Shown here piece by piece: positions 1-10,548 of a stretch of DNA of 33,865 bases (position 1 is its first letter; each line of letters begins with the position of its first letter). Source of the DNA: Schoenoplectus triqueter (lineage: Eukaryota > Streptophyta > Magnoliopsida > Poales > Cyperaceae); the NCBI GenBank assembly GCA_964058805.1, contig CAXKVV010002163.1, forward strand, positions 1-33,865. Reading direction: 5' to 3'. The notes beneath the pieces are model-generated. The model was not told the origin of the DNA, ran no database searches, and saw only the letters and a program-made list of their open reading frames with translations. The translations under genes were made by a program, and so were the position numbers.

Positions 1-2294
1 ATTTTTATTATTTCTATTTATTATCTATAGAAAGATATAAGATTTTTTTATTAGTCATAAGGGATGAAATTCATTATGTTTTTATTAAAACTATTATTTT
101 TACCACATTTTATTCATCAAAAGTATATTTTTGTATATTTGTATAAAAATAACAAAAGAAATACAATTCATATTATATTATCATTCTTTATTATAAAGAA
201 AATGCATTTTACTATTTATTACCATAGTAGTATATTTTTGTTTATTTTGTGCTATTTATTTTATTATTATTTTTTTTACAGAAAATATCAACATAATATC
301 TATTATTATTATTATTATTATATTTTTTTTATTTATCAAAGAATATAGCTAATCTCATCATTTATTATAGTATATTACTATCACTATTATTATTTCATGG
401 AAAATCACTTGAAAAATCACTAAAATATATCTAGTTATTATTTATGATTTTTATTTGTATTTTTGAAATTTTTATAGTATTTAAAATGACAAGTCAAAGC
501 TAAGCCAAATATACCAATATATGTGATGTATTTTGCTTTTAAAATGTTTTATTATGATTATATTTCTAAAACCGGAATATTATTGTATAGAAAAATAGTA
601 TGAAAAATAAGAAAATTTTAGAAACAAATTTGAGTCAATTTGGAGTTCAATAGCATTTTCAAATCATTTATTTACTCTATATTATCACTATTCTGTTATT
701 ATTTAATTAATGGGCTTAATATGGGCCGCCAGATCTGTATCAAGATCAGCGCCTATCTTTCATTTAACTCTATTCTTATTTGGGCCGTCGGATATGCCTC
801 AAGATTAATTCATATGAGATGTAAGGCCCAGATTCACTTATCACGTTATAAGCATCTGATTTATTCCAAGATTCGCGTGTGCGCTTCAATATTCGTGTTC
901 TTGCGCTAATGTTCGTGCTGGTGCGTTTCATTGACTCTCCGGTCAACAGCACCTTCAAGATTTGCGCCGACGGCATTCCCGGCGGCTGAGGCCGTCTCCT
1001 CCCGATCAGATAGTCCCTCCGGTGTCGTCTCTCCTCGGGGAATTGTTCTACAACATCTGATCGATGATCTATGCGGTGGATCGTGCTATATACCAATGCT
1101 AGATGAACTGATTTGGTACCAACCGGTACCGAATCTCGGATTCCACAAATTCAACACAATTACTTATTTCTTTCAACAATTAATCATTCAATTGACATCG
1201 TATACCTATGTAAATGCCTCCTATCATGATTAGAACAATTCAAATTGGTTGATGACTCCATTACTCGGGATGGTTGTCAAAGTGCAATAGAAGCCGTTGG
1301 TACCGATTACAATTTACTTCAAATTCATGTTATTCATTGATCAATATTGACATTGTCATGCTTAATACTCTTTATAACACTTATTCAAACCATGATATGC
1401 ATGCATATGCTTATAATCTTCCCTAATTCTCAATCTGAAACTCAATTTCAGAAACGGAACGCGATAACAGTATTGAAACTCCAAATCAGTCGAGTTCTCA
1501 AGATTATATCTGAGATCAATCGACTTCAAAGGACTCTACAGACCCTAATGCATATAGTATTAACAAGGATCAAGATAATTCTCACTCAAGAATCAAGAAT
1601 TGATCAATGAACTCAACTGTTACCGAGTTCTCAAGTTGAACTGAGATCAATCGATTTAACAGCCTCATTCATCAACCTTTAAGCAAAATTCTTTGAAAGA
1701 AATGAAAGATTTATACTATATAAACTTGCAATGCATGAAATAAAGAAGAAAATCATGAAGAAAGGGTTGAAATTCAAAGAAATTTAGAAACAGCACAGTA
1801 AAATGCTGATACACAGTGGCAATTACATCTTTAAAGCTCCAATCTTCAAGAATTAAATCTACTAATCCCTAATTGACAGATAATAGAGTATATAGCTTAC
1901 CTCCAAACAAGTAATTGAAGCAAATAGATCGAGTTCTCAAGTTAAAACTGAGATCAATCGATTCTATCAGAGTTCTCTTCTGGATTCTTGCTTCTTCTTA
2001 CTCTCTCTCTCTCTATAAAGTGTTCTCTCTATCTCTTGTCTTCTGTATGCGTGTGTATTGTCTCTCTTCCTTGTTCTGTGTGTGTAATTGGTTTATATAA
2101 GCAATTGAGATGGTGTACCAAATGAATTAGAGCCATACACCACTTATACACCATCAATTGAACTCCCTTGGCTCATGAACATGGTTCTTCAATTCTGTTA
2201 TTGTTTCTGTTATGATGTGGGCCCCATTCAAGCGAATCCAAAGTTCAAGCCTTTGGCTGTTGACCATGTTTGACTCACATCTCATATGCTGCTA

Positions 2295-2307
2295 GAACCT
2301 TCTAGAA
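2295..2307. promoter_or_regulatory. Perfect three-unit heat-shock element in the LTR
   Basis: The bases read GAAnnTTCnnGAA, the canonical three-unit heat-shock factor site. The same site is at 24356-24368 in the 5' LTR. For minus-strand transcription it sits about 200 bp upstream of the TATA-like sequence at 24154-24160. Function is inferred from the motif only. Confidence 0.5.
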
Positions 2308-3359
2308 CATCTAAACATACTATATATACTCATTCCAATGTATCTAGAGCATTCATTCATCCTCTGCCATTGTTATCTTCTTCCAAAGCTCAAAGCTTTA
2401 TTACCCGATTCCATCTCTTGGCCAACAACATACCTCCACCATCCAATTGATAATCTCCATCACCTAAACAGCATCGTGAGGGTGCATAGAGGCTGCCAGC
2501 ATTGGTAATTCGAGCTGAGAGTGCAAGGTTTCAAATTTCATCAATTTGCCCGATTTTATCACTCCCTCTCAATTGCTTCAATTCATCCCCTAATTGCTGC
2601 TTCTTTCTTCATCTACAGCGTCGCCTAAGCAAGTGGAGAAGGTTTGCACCATCAATTTTGGATTCTGAAGTAGGAATTGAAGTGCTTCATCAATTGCCCG
2701 AGGTATTCATCTCTCTCAATCACCTTATTCACTTATTGTTTTTCAATTCTGATCAATTGCACATACTCTCCCATGTATAGGCTAACTCTGGGTGAAAGGA
2801 ATTGGAGTTGCGAGCTTTGGAGAGCTTGATCACCTCTAATGGCGCCTTCTGCCTCGTCGAGAAGAAGGAAGAAGAGAGGGAGGGGAGAAGGAGAAGAGAA
2901 AGAGGAGGGTGCGTCCGGCGCACAGAGTCCACAGCTAGGTGGGACCCACAGTCAGAGGCGTAATACAAGTGAGCCAGGTACACATCGCTTCTTTCCTTTG
3001 ATTTAAATCTCTGATTAGATCTGCGTATAGACTAGGTGCATGATTGCCTGTGTGAGCTATACATTCATAAACCTGACAAATGGGCCCCACATGTAAGTAT
3101 ATGAATCTCGGCCTATTAGTCCAGCTGTGGATTAGTTAACCCCTTGCTTAGATTTAATCAATCTGACTTGGCACACTCTGATAGGTCCACTTGTTTAATC
3201 AATCTATTAATCATCTGTTATAGTGCTAATCCATGCTGAGGTGGCTTCTATTAATAAGGGCCATGTGTCACCCCTGGGGCCCATATTGCCTAATTGGACC
3301 AATGAGATACATCCATGTGTTAATAGTTGTAGTGTAGCCTGCTGAGGTGTTTTGCTAGC

Positions 3360-3672
3360 AGACTGCCATGTGGCATATGAGGAGTGAGGTGTGCTGCTGT
3401 GGTGCTGCCATGTGGTAAGTGTAGGGATGAGGTGGGCCTGTCAGGTAGAGCCATGTGGCACTGGGGTAGTGAGGTGTCCTCCTCTGGCTGTGCCATATGG
3501 CACAAGGTTGGGTTAAGTGGACCTCTGGTGTGGTGCCATGTGGCACTAGGGTGGTGAGGTGGCCCACTGGCTGTCTGCCACGTGGCACTAAGGTGGGGCC
3601 CACCTGTCAGTGACTCATACCTGGGTGGGGCCCACTTGCTGACATGGCCCAATGAGAGGCTGCCACGTGGCA
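3360..3672. repeat. E-box/G-box tandem array, about 42.5 bp period
   Basis: Diverged tandem units share a core of TGCCAnnTGGCA. The CANNTG hexamers start at 3367, 3409, 3452, 3494, 3537, 3579 and 3664. Steps are 42, 43, 42, 43, 42 and then 85, so one slot near 3621 has decayed. Two cores (3579, 3664) are the full G-box CACGTG in a GCCACGTGGC palindrome; most others are CATGTG and one is CATATG. The same array lies at 25421-25733 in the other LTR. Spacing near four helical turns would place all sites on one face of the DNA. Plant bZIP or bHLH factors bind such cores. Confidence 0.75.
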
Positions 3673-4108
3673 CACCCTCTCTCTTCGATTATTTTATACC
3701 TCCTGTGTTTCTTGTACCCAGTTTGTACCCAGAGCTGCTGTTATCCCCAACTTGCACCCGGGATTGCTCTGATCAAATCTCAGCCTTTGATTAATCTATT
3801 TAATCTGCCTTTATTTTCCCTGAATTTATTCTGATAGCTCCACTTATCCAAAAATTATGAAATTTTCACCAAAAATCCCTAAATTCATGATGATCATCCC
3901 TGTAATTTTTAATTCCATTTTTACCCCTCCTTCTCTGAATTAAAAATTCTCTTATTCATAAAACCCTATTATTCCTTATGAATTAATCCCTGATTTCATT
4001 TGTAGCTCAATGTCTCTGCCAATTATCTCCCTTTTGCAGAAACCACCCTAACTAAATACCAATTAGACTTATATTGATATTCATTAGGGCTTGATTTGAT
4101 CAAATGCT

Positions 4109-4312
4109 GACTACTTATCAGCAATTAATACAAATCTAGACTTGATCAGGTGGTTGCTCCCGACTTTGGCACCTGATCAGTCTTGTGAAATTGACTTTCA
4201 ATCCCTTAACATGAGGGTGACTTGGTCAAAGAACTGACTACTTATCAGTAATTGACACAAATCAAAGCATGGTTAGGTGGTTGCTCGCAGCTTTGGCACC
4301 AGGTCAGCCTTG
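4109..4312. repeat. Direct repeat pair (about 117 bp apart) with inverted-repeat arms
   Basis: Two related segments start near 4109 and 4225; each has a CTGA...TCAG stem and then a GGTGGTTGCTC...GGCAC block. In the first, the flanks form a perfect 10-bp inverted repeat (TGATCAGGTG and CACCTGATCA). The second copy keeps only the inner GGTG/CACC pairing. Confidence 0.55.
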
Positions 4313-4560
4313 AAAGCAAAATCACATTTGGAATTTCTTATAACTAGCTGCATCAAAATGCTAGCTTGGCATTGACATCATTTCATGTAGCATAGGGATT
4401 ATACTGCTTCAGCTCCTTTCTAGGGTTAGCTCCAAAGGCAGATTTCTAGGGTTCAATTCTGACTCCTTCAATAGGTCACTGGGGTGTGGGGTCCACCTGT
4501 CAGTGAAAATAGTCACATGGTGACTCATCAGATAGGCTATGCTGTTAGATTCATCTGCAA

Positions 4561-5000
4561 GGGACTGCCAGGTGGGTCCCATTTGTCAGAGAAAATGTAA
4601 TCAAATGGCTGACCCATCAGGAGATTTTCTCTCTCCTAAATCTCCCGAGGGTCAGCCACCTCGAATGAGTAGGAGGTGGTGGGGTATTTATATCCTCGTC
4701 TTTCACCGTATTATTTCATTGTGGGATTAATGCTTAACCTCTGTTCCGGGTTGGTTAGCTTTCTTAGCAAAATAGGCTAGGTCCATGTCATTGGAGCTGC
4801 TCATAAGGGACTGCCATGTGGGTCCCACTTGTCAGAAAAGATATAATCACATGGTGACACCCAAGAGGTCTCCTCTCTCCCTCGATCTTCTTGGGTGTCA
4901 CACATGCTGAGTGGATAGAGAATAGCGGGGTATTTATATTCTTCACTTTGCGCTCAGCATTCCATTGTGGGACTAATGGATTTGTTCCGGGGTTATGCAG
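4561..5000 (+). promoter_or_regulatory. Tandem 246-bp repeats with hairpin plus TATA, candidate antisense promoter
   Basis: Two diverged copies begin at 4561 and 4807. Each has, in the same order, a GTGGGTCCCA-TTGTCAG-type motif, a long inverted repeat, TATTTATAT (4685-4693 and 4931-4939), and a CATTGTGGGA-TAATG block. The inverted repeats are GGCTGACCC/GGGTCAGCC (4607-4615, 4649-4657) and TGACACCCAAGA/TCTTGGGTGTCA (4855-4866, 4889-4900), so the arms differ but pairing is kept. A partial third copy starts near 4480. The TATA boxes point rightward on the plus strand, toward the spliced gene at 5151-8803. Start sites near 4715 or 4965 are inferred. Confidence 0.55.
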
Positions 5001-5101
5001 CGACTTTTCCTGATCAGTGGGCCACCTTTCCACTGCTCTCTTTCTTCTTCCCCTTTCTTATGATTTTATCATCAATTTATTTCATTTATTCATCCATTCA
5101 T

Positions 5102-5119
5102 CCTTGAAACTTTTCAAGG
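5102..5119. repeat. LTR-terminal perfect hairpin
   Basis: CCTTGAAA-CT-TTTCAAGG is an 8-bp perfect inverted repeat with a 2-nt loop, ending 7 bp from the LTR terminus. It is identical at 27163-27180. Confidence 0.7.
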
Positions 5120-5126
5120 GTAAACA

Positions 5127-5148
5127 AAGAGCCACCCACCAAGACGAG
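5127..5148 (-). other. Expected polypurine tract position (atypical)
   Basis: The minus strand just before the 3' LTR reads GGTGGGTGGCTC followed by TT. It is G-rich but interrupted by T and C, so it is a poor match to a normal polypurine tract. It is listed only because the LTR terminus fixes the position. Confidence 0.3.
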
Positions 5149-5150
5149 CC

Positions 5151-7029
5151 TTGAACGCTCGAAAGGCTTGTCTTGGTGCATTATTCCTTATTATTCATCA
5201 TTTCATTTCTCATGACGTCTTCTCTTCTTCGGGTATTGTAGTTTTATCTCATGACGCTATTCCGCGTCGCCCCTTGAGTCATTATCATTCTTTCTACGAG
5301 GATCCCAGCGATTGGACTCCTCTCGTCTCAGCCATCCGAGCGACTCCTGTCTACCCGCGAGGCGGCGGTTTATTTTTCAGGGATGATCAGCCTCATGACA
5401 TTATGCCCCTTCAGCCCTTAGGCGTTGCTTCCATAGCTCCTTTGACACATCTCCTGGGCAAGGAGATTATCGACGGGGAGGCTCACAGGTGGACTACTGC
5501 TCCCTTCATCACTCCCTTAGAGTGCCATGGATATCAGCTAGAGTGGACCCGGTATGTGCTTATGCGGGAGGGGACTTTGCTCAGGCGAGCCGGGATATAT
5601 GACTCGGTTTTCTTGTCGATGTTTCATTATCATATCGACACACCCTGGCTACGGGCCTTTTGTGAGAGGTGGAACTATTCTACCAACACTCTGTTTATTG
5701 ACGATCGGGAGCTGACTCCGACCCTCTTAGAGATACAGCAGTTGACCGGGCTGCCGATCTTCGGTCATTTCTATGACGAGTTCATGGTCTCGCCCGCTGA
5801 CTCGGGGGACTTCACTCGGTTCCCGCCTTCTTTGCATAGGATTTATGAGATTTACCATCATCTACGGAGGGGGCATCCCGGAGTTCCGTTCAGACATTGG
5901 ATCGCCTATTTCACCGATCGGGTCCACACTCGCCCTACGGGTCTGGCTTCCACCAGAGATCCATTTGGTACAGGTTGGCTCGAGATTCACCACTACGGCC
6001 CTATCCCATCTCAGGATACCCTGTGTTCACATGACGTGGATCGGGAGACTTATCTGACCGCCTTCATCTCTTGGTGGATTTGCTATTTCTTATTGCCTAG
6101 CTCCCCCGCATACACCATTCGGCCTTCGGTGTTCATTATGGCGAGCCTGATCGCGCGTGGCGACATGATTTCTTTGGCCGTGCCTGTACTGGCCAACATT
6201 TATAGGTGCCTCCGTGGTCTGACTTCATCTCGCAGTCCTTCACAGTGCCAGGAGCTGATCCCATGGCATCTGATTAGTGGATGGCTTCATTTACACTGGT
6301 CTGGCTCATATGATCCCGGCATGGCGGTCACGCTACGAGATCGTCTACCCTTATTGAGTGACTTAGCTGGGGTGCAGCCAGCTTCATTGACTCCGGAGGC
6401 TGCCCGGTATAGATTCTTTAGGAGCCGGGACCATCTACGCTTCTCCCGAGACAGATCAGTGGCCCGTGGGACATCTAGGGTTGCTGACAGGATGGTGATT
6501 GACAGCAGGGTTCCCTCTTCTGACTCTTCTAGCATTCGAGCCAGGCCTATTGACTTGGAGTACCTGATCAGTATTCGTCAGGGCTTTCTTCCTCTCAGAT
6601 TGGGCGATTATATGTTCATCGAGCCCTATTCGCCACATAGATGTGCACATCAGTTCGGCTTGGATCAGGATATTCCAGCGCCTTTTCTCCGCCCTATATC
6701 ATTGGCGGCTGATTTGGAGGGTATCGGATGGTGCTACACTCACCTCTTCCGACTAGGCACAGGCACTCGCTATCAGATGGTATCCACCTCTAGGACTTCC
6801 ACCTTCACGAGGCGTTATCAGCAGTGGTATTATGAGACCATTCGCTCTTATCAGTCATATACCCCTCCGGTGGTCGTCCGGAGTACATGTCCGCGAGATG
6901 GCCAGCCTCTATTAGATGGCACCGTTTCGCATGATCGCAGCCCTTTCCCGGCCCTTGCCGCAGAGCCTGTCGACTTTCAGGGTTTAGACAGCCGATTTTC
7001 TCGTGCTCCTGTTAGGACCATTCTTACAG
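5151..7029 (+). CDS. Exon 1 of the antisense PMD-like gene
   Basis: This exon carries the recognisable domain of a gene running opposite to gag-pol. Residues about 120-460 (counted from 5151) look like the plant mobile domain (PMD, 'aminotransferase-like') family: a LREGTLLRRAGIYD-like lead, then LRAFCERWNYSTNTLF, then LTPTLLEIQQLTGLPIFG, the typical 'W...E.T.TL.D...L.GLP.G' pattern. The biochemical role of PMD proteins is poorly known. They occur in plant transposable elements and in genes affecting silencing and development. The frame is open from 5124, but 5151 is TTG; the first in-frame ATG is 5403, before the conserved part. A start in an upstream exon inside the LTR is possible: a GT at 5120 and an AG at 5240-5241 could bound an intron. 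The exon ends at a GT donor at 7030, leaving one base of a codon. PMD assignment is from pattern recognition, not a search. Confidence 0.75.
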
Positions 7030-7106
7030 GTACACTTCATTATCCCTTTAGGTTATTTTCTTTTGATAAGCCCTATCTCATTCTGACCAATTCTCTTTTG
7101 ATTCAG

Positions 7107-8803
7107 AGCTGGCTTATGAGTATGATCACGCGGAGCCCGGGTTCTCGGTCCCTCGTCCACGAGTAGTTGGCGTTCATTCTCAGCCACCCGTCGAGCCACC
7201 GGCTCCAGCTACCATGGGGAGAGATCGAGACGGCGCCTCTCAGCCGTCTTCCCCGTCTTCTTTTCCTTCTCCCACTCCGGGTGATTTTCTTTATTGACTC
7301 GCCTATCCTTATTCGGGCGCACTTTATTTACATCTCTGATTAGGGTTTATTTTTCAGCTTGTGGGACATCTCCTGTGGAGGCTACCCGAGACGATATCAT
7401 AGCAGATCTATCGGCGCCTGCGAGCACTGCTATTCCAGGGTTTTGCACCGACCTTGCCGTCGCAGGTTCGTGTGCTTCATTTAATACCTAGTCGCCAGCA
7501 TGCACTAGTATTTTCATTCTTACATGTAGATTTTACAGACCCTGAGGCTGATGACATGGCATCTCCACACCGCTCGGAGTCTTTCTTCTACGACGGTCCT
7601 GCCTCACCGTCGATCTTGCTGGTACCCACTGGAGACGGTGACTCATTTGATGTGGTTCTGGGGCCAGTGCTCACTCTTGCACTACCAGAGGAGGCTTCTT
7701 TAGAGCAGAGGAGTCCATTGGCTGTCGAGCCCGCAGGCGACGAGCCATTATTGATCGAGGGAGGGCCATCTCATGCTTCTTCATCTCCCGACGGGCAGCC
7801 TCTCATGGCCACAGATAGCAGAGTCTCGACTGAGCGGGTTGCAGTCGATTATGACTCAGAGTTGGATGAGAGCTGGCTGGTGGAGCAGCTATTCCACAGC
7901 CCAGAGACGGGGGTTCCGGCTAGCGAGGGTCTCGCCGAGCCTCATGCTTCTCCCGGTACTTTATATTTCCTTTATCATTTGCCCGTATTTCACTTTTCAT
8001 GTACTTATGCTTCTTCATTTTATTTTGTAGCCGGGTCTGGTACACCTGCGGGTCCTCCTGAGGCGACCGACATCCCTATTCCTGACTCAGTCCCGCCTGT
8101 CTCAGGCGACGAGGCGATAGGTTAGATCTTCTCTTTCTTCTATTTCTTCTTTGGTTATAACAATTTGTCTAACCCATTTATTTTATTTGCAGATGTTTCA
8201 TCGAGGGATGTGCAGCTCGCCTTGGCCGCGCTGGGGGATGCACTCCGAGATACCTTCTTCGGAGGCTATCCGCTGGATTTCGAGATTTTGGACTCTCTGC
8301 CCAGTGGTTTCTCTTTTGACTGGTATGGGCTGATGCGGGGTACCATCGCGCCAGCTCTACTCATTGCACCTCGTCTCGAGAGCACTTTCATTTCTAGGAG
8401 GTGTGAGGAGCTGCTCAGGGCTTACCAGAATGCGAGCTCTCTCGTATACCAGCACGAGTTGGAGATCCATGAGCTACGCAGGCATTTGGAGGCTGCTCGA
8501 CTCCATTATCTTCAGCGGCTCTCCTCTTGTGCCACTCTCCGCTCCATGGGAGTCAGTGGTGGGCCCGCTCGACTGCTCGTGCAGGAGCTAGAGGACCACA
8601 GATTGTCGGTGGAGGGCTTCTCTCGACATTTGGCGGGACGTCTCCCGGAGCTGCAGATTCACACGAGTGCTCGGGATAGTGCCTTCACTCAGTTCTTGGA
8701 CTTCGAGGCAGCTTCGGAGGAGGACAGGCACTTCCTCCATGCTCATCTGGAGACCATCAGTACTGTGCTATTAGAGTTGGAGTCCCGCTTTTTGGGCCCG
8801 TAG
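7107..8803 (+). CDS. Exons 2-6 of the antisense PMD-like gene
   Basis: The reading frame continues through five short introns with GT-AG ends: 7030-7106, 7281-7357, 7466-7529 (or to 7538, a 9-base alternative), 7956-8030 and 8121-8192. All fall in phase 1, and each acceptor has a T-rich tract. Exons are 7107-7280, 7358-7465, 7530-7955, 8031-8120 and 8193-8803, ending in TAG. With exon 1 from 5151 they total 3288 nt, an exact multiple of three (1095 residues; 1011 from the ATG at 5403). The middle part is rich in Pro, Ser, Ala, Asp and Glu and looks disordered. The last exon is helical with a likely coiled coil (around LRAYQNASSL to LRRHLEAARL). I recognise no domain here. The gene is convergent with gag-pol. 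Confidence 0.7.
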
Positions 8804-10548
8804 ACTGCACCTTTCATTTCTTCTTTTCTCCTTTTCTTTTTGCTATACTTGATATAGGATGTATTGACATTTATCATTTTGATCTTTTTGTTGTGGATGA
8901 TGTTTGCCTCTATTATTATCCCTTCATCGCTTCCTCTGCAGCGCGAGGAAGTATTTCATTCATTCATGCTGTGCACCTCCAATTTTATTTGTAAAAGCGC
9001 CCGATTACAACTGCTTCATTCTTTCGCAGCGTCTAAACATAATAAAAGGAAAATCTTACAACATCCTATTACATTCATTCTATACATCATTTCTTTTTAT
9101 TCATGGCAATACAGAACTCAAGTAACCGTGGTATTTTACGGATACCGAACCTGTCTGTATTGACCTCTAGGCCGGGTACAGAATAAACCCGTTTATCCCT
9201 TTATTACTGATGGATAAACTTACCAGTATCAATTGGATTATGGATGCAATTGATAACACCATTTTGTGGATGCTCCTTATATATTTAATTGACTTTATTT
9301 ATGGAAGCTCACCCACTCTCCCCTCATTTGTGCACCGTTGCGTGCGAAAGTGGAAACTCACATTCACTCATCTCCACTCAATTTGTTTTGTGGGGGTACT
9401 ACTCTCAAACATCCATCACGCATCCCTGCGAGACAGGCTTTCATCGGGTAGGTCCGCTCTCCATGACCTGAGTCACTTCTTTAAGCGAATTACTTTATTT
9501 GACACTGAATGTCGGGCAAAAGCATAAACCCTTAGTCTGACCCCTCCATGACCTATTTTGGGATTAGAAACAGATCACCTCCTTGGGCGTGTGGTACTTT
9601 TGCGGATGAATGTACCCAACCTAGTTTTTTTTTATATTTTAGCTACCCTCAAACATCCATCACGCATCCCTGCGAGACAGGCTTTCATCGGGTAGGTTCG
9701 CTCTCCATGACCTGGGTCACTTCTTTAAGCGAGCCGCTTTGTTTAACATGAAATGTCGGGTACAAGCGTAAACCCTTGGTCTGACCCCTCCATGATATGT
9801 CGTGGGATTATGACACACCATTTCTTCGGGCGTGTGGTGCTTTTACGGATGAATGCACCCAACCTGGCTTTGTATAACACTCGTGGTGTCGGGGACAAAG
9901 GTGGCAACCCCTTATTGAAAATGTTTTATTATTTTTATTTATTTTATTTTTTTTTTTATTTTTATGAGCAGGAAAGTAGGTTTTTATTGTTTTACATATA
10001 TATCCTTTTATTTTATCAGAAGAGGGCAAATTTTTGTTATTAGTGATACATGCTACTAATAATACGAGAGTTATTTATTTACATGCCCTCAGAAGCGACT
10101 ATTTACTAGCCACCAATTTGCTCGACCTATCTCTTGGCTTGCGCCGCGGGCGACCAATATGAGCAACTTTCGTCATTGGGCAACAGATAGTTTGAGGGAC
10201 AAACTGCAAACCCTGCCCATTTTTGCGTTTATTCTGTATCAAATGGACAAACCCAGTGGTATTTGTATTGTGAGCCCAAACACCAAAGCTCTCGCCTTAC
10301 ATTCTCGCGTGGTTTTGGCGTTGAATTCTCTTATTCTATATTTTTTATTTTTATAAGGCTAAATGTGTTTGTGTGGTTTTGGATTTTTGGATGCATTCTA
10401 TTTACAGATGCACAAGTAGGGTTTTGGGATTTTATGCAAAAGTGGAGGTTAGACATGGGTTTGTGTTTCGTGCACGTGTGTGTAAACGAACACTTATTCC
10501 CTCCTTATTTATTTACAATAGATACTACTCGATCGGCCCCGCTCCGGG
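8804..10548. other. Non-coding gap between the two convergent genes
   Basis: This stretch lies between the stop of the plus-strand gene and the stop of gag-pol. It includes a 244-bp-offset duplication (9404-9872), a T-rich simple tract near 9925-9962, and otherwise AT-rich sequence. I see no protein family in its short ORFs. It probably supplies 3' ends for both transcripts, but no poly(A) signal stands out. Confidence 0.6.
9404..9872. repeat. Direct duplication, offset 244 bp
   Basis: The segment starting CTCAAACATCCATCACGC at about 9404 recurs at about 9648. Both copies run on through a TGCGAGACAGGCTTTCATCG block, a GACCCCTCCATGA block and a GGATGAATG-ACCCAACCT end. The copies are clearly diverged, so the duplication is older than the LTR pair. 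Confidence 0.8.

Larger units (their letters stand above)
1..5126 (-). repeat. 3' LTR of the gypsy element (partial; start lies outside the window)
   Basis: Every base from 1 to 5126 aligns with 22062-27187 at a constant offset of 22061 and no indels. I found six substitutions (1166 A/G, 1983 G/A, 2045 G/A, 2665 C/T, 2735 A/G, 3312 T/G, left/right). Identity stops after the CA at 5125-5126, with one further shared A, so this is the LTR terminus. Because gag-pol runs on the minus strand, this left copy is the 3' LTR. It is AT-rich and non-coding; small ORFs inside it are unrelated to any family I recognise. It holds a heat-shock element, an E-box array, TATA-bearing tandem repeats and many inverted repeats, listed separately. 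Confidence 0.95.

Noticed and set aside
640..1610. Small ORFs in the left LTR (and twins near 22700-23670)
   Set aside because: They are low-complexity AT-rich frames in both LTR copies with no recognisable motif.
3320..3673. Minus-strand ORF with repeated CHMA/ATWH-like residues
   Set aside because: It is a translation of the E-box tandem array. The repeats are in the DNA, no protein family fits, and it lies in an LTR.
5151..5250. Signal-peptide-like hydrophobic start of the PMD-like frame
   Set aside because: The segment lacks an ATG and is pyrimidine-rich up to an AG, so it is more likely leader or intron than protein.
5151..8803. An env-like gene
   Set aside because: It is antisense to gag-pol, has the PMD pattern, and shows no convincing membrane segment.
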